From NCBI RefSeq assembly GCF_901933205.1, contig NC_044581.1:9720001-9784000 (forward strand): a stretch of 64,000 nucleotides of DNA, given 5' to 3'. The translations under genes and the position numbers were made by a program. This document shows, one piece after another, positions 36,101 to 48,527 of this stretch. Below the pieces are notes generated by a model, which had not been told where the DNA came from, ran no database searches, and worked only from the letters and a program-made list of their open reading frames with translations. Every line of letters begins with the position of its first letter. Within the stretch, counting starts at the first letter, position 1. This DNA is from Camarhynchus parvulus (lineage: Eukaryota > Chordata > Aves > Passeriformes > Thraupidae).

Positions 36101-39100
36101 ACATTTGTTACTTCGTGTGACAAAGTCTCAAGGCAGGGTGAATTCAGTGTTCATGGCTGTAAAGGCTCATTGGTGTGTTCTGGTGGGGTCTGTGACTGTA
36201 AATGAGCGCAGAAAGGAGTGAGGGCATTGCTGCTGTGGGTGTTTCAGGGGTCTGAGGGATGGACCTGCTGTGTGTTTCAGAGAAACATTCAACCTTTGCT
36301 GAAATTGACTGGGAGACTCCTGGATTTGGATTGGATCTGGAGTCTAGGCCCTCAGAGTGTTGAAGAGTCTGGGTCTTAGTGCCAGGTTTGGTAAAGGAAA
36401 TGCTATTTAGGGGAAAAAAAAAGTGGAGAAAGATGTGGCTACCTAGTTATGCCAGAAATTATCTTAAGTGTCTTCTAAGCAAATTGTGATTATTTTGCTT
36501 CAGAGATTTTTTTTCAAGTAATTTCTTTTCTTGAAGAGGTAAACTGTCTTCCTTCATACTTTGAGAACATTTGTATTCAATGTGATGGTCTATTTGTGAA
36601 GGGTTACTTCATCCAGTTATGCACTACTCATTAGATGAACTAAATATAACATTTTCAAACTTCTTGTTTTCCAAGCAGTTGTGTCCAGGAGGGAATTCTC
36701 CTGCGTGTGGCTGAGATGTGTGTTTATTGTAGCTCTGTTTTCTCTGGCAGTTCTGAGAAGCCATTTCCTTCAGGTTTGATGCATCCTAGTTGCTTATATG
36801 AACTGTTTCCCAAGGTACAAGGCAGATTGATTAGTCAGAGAAAGATCTGACCACAGAGCAAAAAGTAATTTTCTTATCTTAGAAAGATGTCATTACTGTT
36901 CATTCCTAAAATATGTCAGCAGTACCAAAGGTACCTTTAGGAATGTTTGGAGATGGCCACAGCTGTTCTCAGAGGTCTAATGTGTCCAAACTGAGCCACT
37001 CTGTAAAACACCAGTGTGGTGATTTGGGGATTAGGAATGTAACAGATCACAGGGAAGGTCTGTGCAGCCAGTTCCAAAGTTTTTTTGCTTTAGATTGAGA
37101 CTGACTATACATGTAAGATGTTTTACTTTCGTCACTTTCAGCAAACTAAAAATGTTATTAAAAGTAGCTTTATGCCCAACTCCTTGATTGATGCAGAATC
37201 TCCCTTTCTGTTGGGAAAAAAGAATTCTGCTGAATCTGTTCAAATTCATTGTTTAGTCCCTTGCATGTTCCTGACCTTTTTTGGTCTGATCACTTTTTCT
37301 ACAGTGTCTCTGTTAATTCTCAGTGTAATAATTGACCAATGCTGATTTGTAGTATTTTATCAGCAGTTTAATTCCACATAAGTGTTTCATATCAGAGTTC
37401 AACAGAGTTGGCCCCATGTTGAAGTTGTCTTCTCCATTTTTTGAGCCAAGTAGGTAATATTTTGGGGGAAATGATGGGAAAAGGAAAATGCAGATTAGCA
37501 TGAGACAAAACTCAGGTAGACTGTGATGTCTTGGCAAGTCAGAGAGATGTAAAGTGCTATTGAACCTGAACATCTGTTCCGTGGATCTTTTTCACTCTGT
37601 GATGTGGAGATTGTACACCTCAAGTTGATTGTTCTCTTTGGTAGAAGAATAATTAATTATATAAAAGGTAGTTTCCCTTTATTAAGTGAAAAATGAAAAA
37701 TAAAATGGATCCAGACTACATTCTGCGGTACAGATTTCATCTGCTAAGGAGAAGGGTGGCCTTTGGTTTTGTTTTGGGTTTCTGGGGGTTTTTTTTGGAT
37801 GGGTGGCTCACACCTGTTTATGTGTAATTTTTATTCCAAAGATCCCATAGAGATACTTTAGCACGGGCAGAATCTTTATTATTAAGTTTGCTTATCTGAG
37901 AGATTAAACAACAAATTATCACCAAAATACACCTGATGAGTGTTGGACTTGTAATTTCCTTAAACCCAGATACTCCTGATAGGGGACAGACTGTTTGAAG
38001 TGGGCAAAACAGGGGAAAAACCAAAGTGGGCAAGACAAGCTGCCACTTTGCTCATCTAAGACAAGGGAAAAACGAAGAGTTTTGCTAAATGGAAGATGTT
38101 ACATACATGGCATGTTCTTGTGTGTTCTCTTGCTCCATAATAATCTCTAAGATGGGTATTAAAGATAAGTTATTGTTATTAAAGTCATGGCTGTAGGTGT
38201 GCCCCAGCTGGCGATGGGTTTATTAACCTTGTGTGCATGCTCACACAGGACTAGTGAGGATGAGCACGCAGAGAGTGTTTGCCATCACAGTTTTGAGGGC
38301 TGGCACATGAAGCACTTGTCCATCAAAATTAACTTCAGACATTTAGCAAGAGCTACCCTAACACAGAAATAGAACCTTTTAGACCCATCTCCAGGAATTT
38401 GAGTGTTTTAATAAATGCATGGCTGGGAATTATAGTGAGATAACAACAGCAAAGAATATTGAACATGAAAGGAATTTGAATAGTTAAGGTTTTGGAGTTT
38501 TTGTTGTTGTTTTTTCCCAAATATTGTTTATTCCAATTTCTGGTTTTGGTCTTCCCATTATGTGTCATTATGAGAATGAAAACGTTGAAACCATTTTTGC
38601 CTAAATTTTTCACTTTAAAATTTAAGCATGGCAGACATAAGTTGGCAGAGTCACTGGGAATGTGAAGAAGTCTTTATTTACAGAAGATGGTTATCTGCAA
38701 TTATTCAGTTTATCATAAATAAGTTTTATTTTTGTAGTTTGTCTTGTTAATCTCATTTTTAATGACAGAGTCTCTGTGTCACCTAGAATATTCTGCATTA
38801 TTAGGGACATTATATTAAACTCTCTAATAAAGTTGAAAATAGTAATTTTAAATACCTTACTTGGAATTGAACTTAAAATGCATATCTGTGGGCTATGTAT
38901 GAGAAGAAGAGAATGAGACATCAAAAAAAAGCATGCAAATTACTTTAGGAGCTACATCTCCTTTCAATGAATAATAATTTAAATACAAGACCTTTTTAGG
39001 GGCTTTAGAAATGAGGCCACTGGATCTGTTTTGATCTGGATTCTTTACAGTGAACAAAAGGGTTAACTGCCTGGAAGAAGGTGGGCATTGCTAAGCACAT

Positions 39101-39359
39101 TTTGTCTATGTGATAAAGATCATATGAAAATTTACATGTTAATGGAACATTTAAGGGAAAAAAATTGCTCTTTGTCAATTGATTGTATAAATATTTTATT
39201 TAGTGTAATATTAGAGGAAGGCAAGCGTGAAGGCATTCAGTTTGAATAGTTTTTGAGAGGAAAATTAGGACATTATTGTTGAAGAAATAATATAAAATAG
39301 GGAGTTACAAGCACTTGATCTACACTGTAAAAACCTTTCATGCACTCTGGCAGAAAGAG
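33111..39359. other. Non-coding unique sequence, no gene seen
   Basis: GC-richer patches lie at about 33400-33490, 34370-34560 and 35060-35400; the remainder is AT-rich. The patch around 34390-34470 keeps a few CpGs but is too short and sparse to be a CpG island. No exon with splice sites, RNA gene or named transposon was recognised. Confidence 0.55.
34469..34484. repeat. (GCT)5 microsatellite
   Basis: A short trinucleotide run in a GC-richer patch. The open frame that reads it as a serine/alanine/leucine run has no other coding evidence. Confidence 0.8.
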
Positions 39360-40060
39360 CAGATTAAATCCATAATGAAATGGGTAACTTTAGGCCTGCA
39401 TAAATTTCCAAGCAGTCTCAGTTTCCCAGGAATCTCTCTCTGCTAGATTAATGGCTAGCAGCCTGCCACATAATGAAGTGGTTTGCCTTGGCAATGTGCT
39501 CATGAATTTATTATGGTGTCCACAAGTGTGCTATATGGCCTAGACATCTTTATAAATCCTGGATTTAGAGCTGCAGCGATGAGCCATTTTGGTCCTAATG
39601 GTGAGGCTGATTTATCACCCTGGTCCTCCACTCCACTCTCCAGCCCCCTCCCTGACAGTTATAAAAGGAAAATACAGGTCATATCACTGATGGAAATGAA
39701 ATGTGAAGGTAATTAGATAATGCCAAATGGATATGGGAAAAGGTGCACTGCTGAAATTTTAAATATGTTGGTAATTTTTTCCTTGGAGCAATTATATCAG
39801 GTTGATTTATTTTTACAGTTTATAATCACTTAACTACCTGTGGGTGATTTTAACCAGAGCTTGTGCCTTTGGAGACAAGAAGTAGAGCTTTTCAGTCCGT
39901 GATTGTTTATTGTAAATTCATTTATCTCAAAATACCTAATTTATTATGCAATTTACACAAGTCACAGTTCATTGCTGATGGGGAATAATGATTACCCATT
40001 TGGCTCCTTGTAAACTGTTCTCTGTGGCTTTATAAAATAATCAACAGTCAAAACCACAAG
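39360..40060. promoter_or_regulatory. Weak candidate conserved non-coding elements
   Basis: Two complex AT-rich stretches, about 39390-39720 and 39790-40060. The second contains GTGATTGTTTATTGTAAATTC (FOX-like TGTTTAT), CTAATTTATTATGCAATTTACAC (HOX-like TTTATTATG, C/EBP-like TATGCAAT) and GGGAATAATGATTACCC. Word content resembles vertebrate enhancers, but AT-rich neutral DNA may give the same impression. Confidence 0.3.
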
Positions 40061-40624
40061 GATTTAAAGAATTCTCTATATTGAAACTAAACCCTTTTTT
40101 TTTCTCTGTAAAAGACACTAGAGAACAGTAGAATAAAAAACAAATTATCTAGAGATTTTTCAAATCCATGCACGAGTAGTCCAGAAATTACTGTATTGGA
40201 TATTTCTAACTCATTTTTATTACAGAGGGATCAGGACTTTTAATGGCAATTTGAACATTTCCAAAAGAAATTGGAAAGTTTTTTAGCATCCAAGGTAGTG
40301 GAGCTCTGAAAACAAAAGCAGTGTGATGTAATAGTATGTTAAGGACCAAGAGAAATAGATCTGCCCTGGAATTTCCAGGGACCTAAAGGAGTTTAGGGGA
40401 CAGCACTGGGATTGCATTGCAGCCCTGCTGTCCAAGGCACTGAGGCTGCAGTAAAACTCGAGCTACTGTAAACTGAAACTCCAGCAGGTTGTTCAGTGCT
40501 GAGGAGATGACTCTTGTGAACTGGCAATCAGATTTTTCTGACCTCACCTGTAATGTGGGGGAGAGTGGGTGGCTGGCTGGGGATTGCAGAGTTTTGAAGT
40601 GTATTTTGACTGGGTAATAAAGTC

Positions 40625-40639
40625 TTTTTTTTTTTTTTT
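40625..40639. repeat. Poly(T) tract, T15
   Basis: Fifteen consecutive T followed by CTCCTTTAAGGAGGCAGG. This looks superficially like a polypyrimidine tract before a 3' splice site on the plus strand, but the downstream sequence meets stops quickly and no exon is supported. Confidence 0.8.
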
Positions 40640-42053
40640 CTCCTTTAAGGAGGCAGGCAATTCTAGAAGCGATATCTTATCTTGCTTTTAAAAACATGCA
40701 AGTTGTTGTGTTAATTTTTGACTTGATATAAAACTCCCTCAAGCAGAATCCCAACATTTGCTGTTGGCTGGTTGTAGAACAGACCCAGAGAACTCTTCCT
40801 GCATGGTCCAGGCTTCCTCAGTCTCTTCTTAGGGATCCTAACTTGCTTTTAAATAGTAACAGGATGCCTGGTGACAGCTCATCAGCTGAAGGAATATTCT
40901 GATATTCCCAGGACTGGTAAGCACTTGAATCCCAAAGGCAGGGCAAAGGAGCCAGGCTGGTTGAGTGAGATCAAGTCCCAAGTTTTATTTTGGTGCTTGA
41001 AAATAATTTTGAAGCTCTGCCTTTGCAATTCTGGAGCAGAGCTCCTGTGAGAAGTATTGCAGAGTACTTAGCAGTTGGGTACGCATTTTCAGTTGCTTCC
41101 CCCAAACAGCAGGTCTGCCCAGGCTGGGTTGTGTAACTCTTTTGGTGGGCATCAGGAGAGGTGTTTAAAGTCCCCGGGATTACCTGCAAGGCAGAAATGT
41201 GGCTTTGATGTTTTAATCTGAGAACACCTGAATTTAAAGGACATCATACCCAGAGACAGATGTGGATGCACTGTTTTCAGATTGGATACACCTGTCATCC
41301 TTTTGAAATTCAGTTGTTTCTACTCGAGTTTTCATTATAAAACTGATTGGTTTTAATGAGATGAATAACTTGTGTGATAAATGAGTATCTCTTGTTGCTG
41401 GGTCTTGTGATGGAGGAGGGCTTCTGAAAGGGGAGTTACAACACCCGATTTTCATTGAAAGATCTGTGGGAGTAGAGGGCAATACAGCTTCTTTGTGAGT
41501 GATTTATCTCAAATATTTCTTTTCTATAGATGGTACTTATTTATGATAATATTGTAGCATCTATTTATATTGAATTGCAGTTTAGTTTCCTGAAAATGCA
41601 GCAAAACTTTTCTGTTCTGGATTGTTTTTGTTGCCTCATAACTTTTCAGAAAACAAAACTGTAATTGCTTCTACAACTGAAGTTATTTTTGTCCCTGGGG
41701 GAGAGTGGAAATTTACTTTCAAATGTGTTTTTAGTAAAGGTGTCTAGATATAAAAGCTGAAAATATGAGAATATAATGGTTGCAATGGTCTGCAGCTATG
41801 GGGACTAGAGCCCTGGATTAAACTCTTGAAGTTTAGAAGTTTAAAATAGGAGTTTTCACTGTAGGATGAAAAACTTGAATATATAGAAATTCTTATCAAA
41901 ATACCTTCCCCCTGCTCCTTTTAGAAAAAAGGAAAAGAAAAGAACAGTTCTGCAGGTTTTGTTGTGTAAATGAGTTACAAATTCTCAGCATCAAACATTC
42001 AAGACTGGGAGTAAAAATTCTGCACATTCCTGGAGAAAATTTGATAGTGATGC

Positions 42054-42069
42054 ATATTTGATCAAATAT
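42054..42069. repeat. Perfect 16-bp palindrome
   Basis: ATATTTGATCAAATAT is self-complementary. About one palindrome of this length is expected by chance in a window of this size, more in AT-rich sequence, so no function is implied. Confidence 0.85.
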
Positions 42070-42789
42070 TTGTTTTATAAGTTTCCAAATGTTTGCACAT
42101 CCCTTTGAGCTGCCTGGGACTGGCAGTGTTCCATATGCTGCTCTAGGTAAGCCACCACAATTCTCTGCCTTTGCCCATAAATAAATTCTCACCTCTCTGG
42201 AACAGCCAGTCCTGACCCTTTTTGGTGCTGTTAGTTTTTATGTAGAATGTGTTGGTATCTGTTATGAGCAAGTCAAATAGTGGCCTCAATTCTGTGCCCT
42301 CTATTTATATCCCATGAGAATCTGCTGAGCCAGTTCTCTGCTCCTGTAGTTTATAGGCTGGATTATGGCAATATTGCTAAGAATGCATGATTTTGTCTTG
42401 CAAATACCTTATTGGTGTTTCATGGCAAGGTTTCCAAGCATAAAAATGTGTGTGGAGTCCAGTGGAGAGCAACTGAAGTAGCCTGATGGCTACTTATGTC
42501 TTCAGTAGGTGTTTGTTTGGGTTGTGCATGTGTGGCATTGTGTGGGGTTGGTTGGTTGGAATTTTTTTTTATGCCCCCTGTAAATTCTTCTGTTCCAGTG
42601 GTTTACAGCCCTATCAAGTCATTTTACTTGATGCTTCTCAAGTAACATATTGCATATTGGTTCTAAGGCAGCTAAATAACTCATGGAAGCACCTTAGTTT
42701 TTCAGGGACTTCTGTAATAAGAAGTCTAAAATTTCATTTATCTGAAATTTAAGATTTAAAAGATAAGTACTGTTCAGTTGACTAATCAA

Positions 42790-43110
42790 ATAGTCATAAA
42801 AGCTCTTTTCTGAACTATAATTACATTTATTCAGTTCTGGGTTTGATTTATTTTTTATTTTAATTGTCAGCTCTGCTACACCATGATGCTAATAGAAATG
42901 TTATTGCAGCCAATATGGGCTAAAATGATGTCTGATGATTATTAATGAGAGCAATAAGAAGGTATCTTCATATAAAGTCAGCATTAAAGGAGTAATTCAT
43001 TTTACCTGATATAATTGGATTGTAGCATTTAAATAGCCTGGGACTTCCTCTTAATTGTGATTAGTTGTAGCTTCTTTCTTTTAGTACCATATTTAACTCT
43101 TCCTCCACTA
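42790..43110. promoter_or_regulatory. Candidate conserved non-coding element
   Basis: Complex AT-rich text with TTTTAATTGTCAGCTC (TGTCAG, MEIS/TGIF-like on one strand), CATGATGCTAATAG, GATGATTATTAATGAGAGC, GGAGTAATTCATTTTACC, GATATAATTGGATTG and CTTAATTGTGATTAG. Homeodomain-like TAAT cores recur about every 30 bp and simple repeats are absent. This is the best of the weaker candidates, but constraint is inferred, not seen. Confidence 0.35.
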
Positions 43111-46100
43111 CTGCTTCTGTTTCTTCTATGAAGTAATTAAACATGAATTGCTCAGTGCCTTTTAATAAATATATCCAAGGATTTAGTAGCTGTTAAATGG
43201 AATAGCTGCCTGTTAGAAGTAGTTATGCACAGTACCCATAGCTGGAGATATGAAGCCATCACTTCACTATAATGTTTTATATGGCACATCATTATACAAA
43301 TGCATCAATTGTTGCTTTGGTTGCAAGAATCACAGCAGGTGCCTTTGTCAGGAGCAATTGTAAAGCTGAATTTTATGAGAATCAAATGAAAGGAGGGTAA
43401 TTATCATCTTTATTTTGCCAAGGGCTAAGCAGAATCCACAAAGGCTTGTCTGGAGCCGTGGTTGCCAAATGAGCTGGTCTGAAATGCGCTGAGCCCCGAG
43501 ACCCTGAGTTCTCCCCCACCATGGAGGGTTTGGGGTGTCTGCACAGTATGGCATGGGAGATGAACCTTCTGCAATACTGCCCTGGTTTGCTGGCTCAGAA
43601 AAATTAACTCTGTCTCTCTGCTTGCTGCTCAGTTTCTGGTGGATAAATGATTTGAGGATTCAGTGTGTTTTAAAAAAAATATTTTGCTACTGCAGACACC
43701 CAGAGAGTTGGCAGGGGTGGGGAAGCACATTTCTAGGGTTCCAAATCCACAGGTTTTAAGGATTTGAAACAAAACCTTGTGTCACACTTCTATTAATTTT
43801 ACTAGATTTTGAAGGGCTCTAATGACTTGGAATTTGAAAGGATGGTCACCTGGGAGCTGTGACATAAAACTTAGTCCATATTTATGACACTCTACTGTAA
43901 GAAATGAGCATCTATCAGGAGAATACTAACACTGATACATGGGAGGGCTCTCTGAGGATAAGTTAGTACTGTTTATCCCTTACTGAGAAATGCACATATT
44001 TCTTTCTTACAACTACCAGAGCACCTGGAGAGACTGAGTCTGGCTGCTGCTGGTAGCTCCCAGCTAATATACATTGATTTACTTTAGAGTGCATGAGGAT
44101 AGATAAGAATCTGCTGATCAGTCTTCCATGTTCTCTGCTCTGCTACCTTAAGATAGCTGAGCATTTAGAGAGTATGTAATTCCTTTCTTCTGTGACCTCT
44201 GTGCTATTTTCCACGTTAAGAAGATGTAATTTGAAAACATTTGGGTGTATTTCCATATTACTTTGAATTATGTGCAGTATTTTGATGCATGAGGCAAATA
44301 AAATGATGAAGGCCTGATGTCGGCAGTGGATGGAGGTGTCACACAGCTGAGGACTCTTTCCCCTGATATTTAAATGTAGCCTCCTTTTGGGGTGTCTTCC
44401 AGACCATGTTATTTTGCAGCCATGAAGTTTGGTGGTAGCTGTTTTGTCCCCATGGCACAAAGGAGCTGGTTTCTCTAACATAAGAAATATAAATTCAGCT
44501 AGGTGTGAGGCTTCTCCAACTCCTTCTTGATGGCTTTGACAGATGTTCCTGATGGATGCATAAAATCTCTCCCATGGTCTGTGTTTATTACATCAGTTTC
44601 TGGTAAGAGTTAAGAGTGTGGAGTGTGAATCCAGCATGCACATGAGTGCTCACCCTCCCCCCTGTGCCTGGTTTTGCATTTTGATGAAAAATAATTAATG
44701 GACTTCAAAAATGCCCAGGATAAATAATGAATGAAATTAGGCTACCAGTAATCTATTCCAAAGGCTATAATGTGTTAACAGGAACTGCAGAGTTAACAAA
44801 ATACTTGTTCTTTCAAGGCTGGCTTGAAAGGGTCATTTGTATTAATGACACTTTGGTATCCCATCCAGCATTTTGGATGGAGTACAAAAAGAGGGAAGGA
44901 ATTGAGCTGATGGATATTTTGGTTTTCCAAAATTGATGAGGAGTATTGGAGCACCAAATGAGAGCTGGAATAGCTGTTCTGCCCAGCCTTGCCAAGACAG
45001 CCTAATTTTGGTGTGTAAATATCACTGTCTATGAGCCTTTCAAGAGTAAAAATGGATAGTCAAGTTGAAATGTATCCGATTCTGTGATGGTTTGTTTGGG
45101 TTTTAGGTGGATAAATGTCCAGTAGAGATTGTTGAAATCAATGAATTTAGTTACACTTCTTTTAGAAGGTAAGTGTTGGGAAATATAAATAGAGAAATGT
45201 AGATGATTAAGAACAAATGTATAATTAGTCCACAGGAGAAAGGGCTTTTTTTAAAAGTTTTTCTCCTATGCCCTCTGTTTTTACATTCCATTTGGAGGAT
45301 ACTATGGCACTTAAGCCCTTGGATTTTGGTCCTCAGAGCACACTTTTGAAATTGAAGTCAGTATCTGCTCATCCTGGTATGTTCTGTTTTTCACTGTGAT
45401 AAAACTCACATTTTGAAAAATGTTTCCCAGATTGGGATGTGGTTTCAGGCAGCTCGGGCAGATCTCTGTCCTTGGGAAGCCAACCAAACTTCTGCCACTG
45501 ATTTAAAGGTAGGACAGCTCCAGCTCTACTCTAAGTCAATTAAGTTTACAAGCTTTTGCTGCCTCTGAAATCAAAACCTGTATTGTCTCAAATTAGGTAC
45601 TTATTAAGGAGAAAAAAATTGTATGAAATGTTAGATGTAAGTGTTTCCCTTCCAGGATACTTCTGGTATCTGTTCTGTGATTGGGCCCAGGAAAAAATTA
45701 ATTTTTTGTTACCTAAAGAAACACAACTCTTTAAAAAAAAAATTTCCCCCAGAGGTTTGTATTTAAAAAATATTATTATTCCACTTGTATTTCTTAACCA
45801 ACTAAATAACAAGAACACTGTTTCTTCTCAAGCTGTTTTAAACACACAGCACAGAATTGTCTCTCTAACCCCTAATTTGAATATCAGAATCTCTCATTTT
45901 TCTTGTGCCCCATTTGCATATACTCTGCATAATAAATGTTAACATAGGTAGGACTTTACATCATCAAAGAAAACATGCTCCATGAAATATCACGTGTATA
46001 AAATATACATAATCTTCATCAGGATAGGACTGCATGTTTTCTCCCTTTCTGCCTTGCGTTTTGTCAAACATACATTGTATATTAATGTAATGCTTCAAAA

Positions 46101-46119
46101 AATAATAGATTGTTTCTGG
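43111..46119. other. Non-coding unique sequence, no gene seen
   Basis: AT-rich unique DNA. I see no exon, RNA gene or named transposon. A 128-codon plus frame at 45556-45942 ends in AT-rich sequence and has no recognisable motif. Confidence 0.55.
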
Positions 46120-46700
46120 TTCATTTAGCCGTGCGTGCGTTATCTCCTTTTACGAAGCGCATTTGCGTCTTTTAATCTGCTATTATCGTTTTCTTCAACT
46201 TTGCCCCCCTGTCTGTGTTATCCTGCCAGTAGGCGAGGGAGGTTTGTTTATCCTGCTGCAGTTCTGGGGTGTTTTCATCTTTAATTGTAGGTCAGGGAGC
46301 AGGGACCTCCCCGGCACTTTTGTTTTCGGCGCTATGTAAATGCGAGCGCGCCGGCTGCACTGGTGGGACCTCCTCTCCCTGCAGGGCTCCTCATGCAGCA
46401 GATGCATTGCCAATCCTCTTATTGTCCCGATATTGATCCCACCTCCCCATAATGAACTGGAACAACAACTCTATTATTCGCAGGTACCCGATTGGCTGAG
46501 GATAATATGAAATTAGCTGGCGTGCATCGGGCCTGTCAGTATCGATTTCCCTACCCAGATTACTTGTTACAAAAGAATAGAGCTGTCTGCACCGTAATTG
46601 AACAAGTTAACTCCTTGTCTCATAAAATGTAAGCCCATATTGATTGCCTACTGTAGTATGCAGAAGGAGGAAAGTTATAATGGTATTTAATCGCCATGGT
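46120..46700. promoter_or_regulatory. CpG-retaining island, likely developmental enhancer or promoter
   Basis: By hand count this block holds about 23 CpGs in roughly 560 bp, whereas similar lengths elsewhere in the window usually hold only a few. CpGs cluster at 46129-46187 (seven in about 60 bp, within otherwise AT-rich text) and 46326-46353 (six). The text is free of simple repeats and carries an inverted CCAAT box (CGATTGGCTGAG at 46489), ATCGATTT, TTTACGAAGCGC (posterior HOX/CDX-like), CCATAATGAAC, CCGTAATTGAAC and TTTAATCGCC. CpG retention implies a germline-unmethylated, probably constrained, regulatory element. A conserved enhancer is my first choice; a promoter of an unannotated transcript is the alternative. 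A 72-codon minus-strand open frame inside it is not credible as a gene. Confidence 0.7.
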
Positions 46701-48527
46701 GCTGAGAGGCCTTTTTTTTGTGAACCAAGTGACAGCTGCTGAGAAAAGGCTTGAGGCTTGCTTGCAAACAGAGAAAACAGCAGGATTTCTCTGAGTGATA
46801 CATAATGAAGGGCTGCAGTGAATAGAGCTCAGTGCTGCTGTAGCCTGGCTGGTAGTGCTTCTGCCACTGCTAAATGCAGTAATCTTTATTTCAGTTGCTT
46901 TGTGAATGAATGGCAGGACACACTTTGGGTGTGTGTTGGTTGGTTTCCTTGAGCTGTGGTGTCTTCAGATCTTATTTAGGTTTAGGAAGGCCCTCTTTTT
47001 GAGCATCAAGAAATAAATTGGAAATGGAGTTGTAAATGTTTTATGAGCATGGAGGGTCTGAGCTGCCCCGTCAGGCCAGCTCTGGTGGGTGTCTCCTGTT
47101 GGATGTGTCTGGCTCTGCTGTAGCACTGCTCGGTGTCTGCATTTGTAGCAGCAGCTCCCTGTGTGCAGTGACATTTCAAAAAGAACAAATTACACTGAGT
47201 CCAGCAAGTGTGTGTTACATTAACAGGCAACTCACTTAAAGAGCAGTTTGGGAGCACATGCTGGAAGCTCTGAGTGCAGGGAGGAAGGGGTGGGTGCTCC
47301 AGTGGCTCTTTGCTATGGTGCTGTGGTTGCTACACTACGTGGGAGCTCTGGCCACAGAGTTTCAGAGAAACTCCTTGGAGAAAACTCCTTATTCATAGGG
47401 AATGACAAATTCTTGCACTTCAAGATTTTGCTGTACCATTGTTTGGTTTTTGTCTATCTTCAGCACTTTAGTTTCCTATTCAAATTCATCTCTCCATGTA
47501 CTGATATCTTTCTCTTCCTCTATTTTTTCTTGTAGTTTCCATTCTCTTGAGTTCTTAATTGTTGCTTTCTTTCTTTCACCAGGGACAGAACAATAGGTAA
47601 ATACCACACCTAAAGACATTATGCTAGTTTGTTTGGTTTGTTTTCCTGGGATATTGTATTTATTCCTCCCTGATTTAATTCAATTTTTTTTCCTTTCCAC
47701 TCCTCTTGTGGACCCTAAGCATTGCTGGATTTAAATAGCTGTTACTTTTCCAATAAATTCAAGGGAAGCAGCAGTTTGTCTTCACCTGCTTTCTATTCCA
47801 TCATGCTTTCCCATCAGCTAGATTGGTTAGATTTTTCAGAAGTGCGTGTAAGTTCCTCTTCCCTCTACTCCAGAATTTATTAGGCAGTGTTTAATAGGGA
47901 TACAAATGTGCAAATAAAGGCAGCAGATTTGCTAGGATTTATTGTATTTCACTTTTTCAGTAAGGGATATAAAATGAGATGATTCTCTTTTCTGGAAGAG
48001 CTGTGCAAAGCTACCAAAGTAGAAGAGGTCACAGAAAGGAGCAAAATCAAAGAACAAGGGATGCAAACTTGAGGGTGAAGGAGGAGTTGCTCCAAATCAC
48101 AGAATTTGAGTGTGAATCATGGAATGGGATGCATTGATATTGATCACTTACAGGGACTTCCCATAGAGCCTTGAGGAAAAGAATCCAGGTAACAAAAAAA
48201 AAGGCTAGAAACAGAAAAAAACAGGACGGTGGGCAATCCATACCATTTCTTCAGAAAGCAAAGAATACCACCAGAGCTGATAAAGTAAAGGAAAAAGACT
48301 AATTTTTTGCCTGGATTAGGGTTTAACATCATGTGTGAACTTTGTCTTGCCTGCAGATTTTAGTGATTTTACTGAAAATTTGTACATCAAAACATTTTAA
48401 AAATTTATGCATTTATGTTTTCAAAATATTAAAGAAAAAGAATGTATACTCATTTAGAATGTTTTTGTATTCATCTTTGAATGTCATATTAGTATCTTTG
48501 CCTTGAAATTAAATTTTGAATGCGTAG
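46701..48527. other. Non-coding unique sequence, no gene seen
   Basis: Unique DNA that returns to CpG-poor composition after the island to its left. A segment near 48105-48125 (AATCATGGAATGGGATG) faintly recalls a CR1 terminus but does not continue as CR1. No gene was recognised. Confidence 0.5.

Larger units (their letters stand above)
40061..42789. other. Non-coding unique sequence, no gene seen
   Basis: AT-rich unique DNA with poly(T) at 40625 and a 16-bp palindrome at 42054. No exon, RNA gene or named transposon was recognised. Confidence 0.55.

Noticed and set aside
40625..40660. Poly(T) then CAG as a 3' splice site
   Set aside because: No open exon with a downstream donor follows; the AAGGAGGCAGG text gives no recognisable protein.
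46195..46413. 72-codon minus-strand frame within the CpG-retaining island
   Set aside because: Arg/Pro/Ser-rich translation explained by local GC-rich text; no start context or splice evidence, and a regulatory reading explains the CpG retention better.
48105..48125. AATCATGGAATGGGATG resembling the start of a reversed CR1 tail
   Set aside because: The similarity stops after about 15 bp and the expected TTGGAAGGGACC block does not follow.
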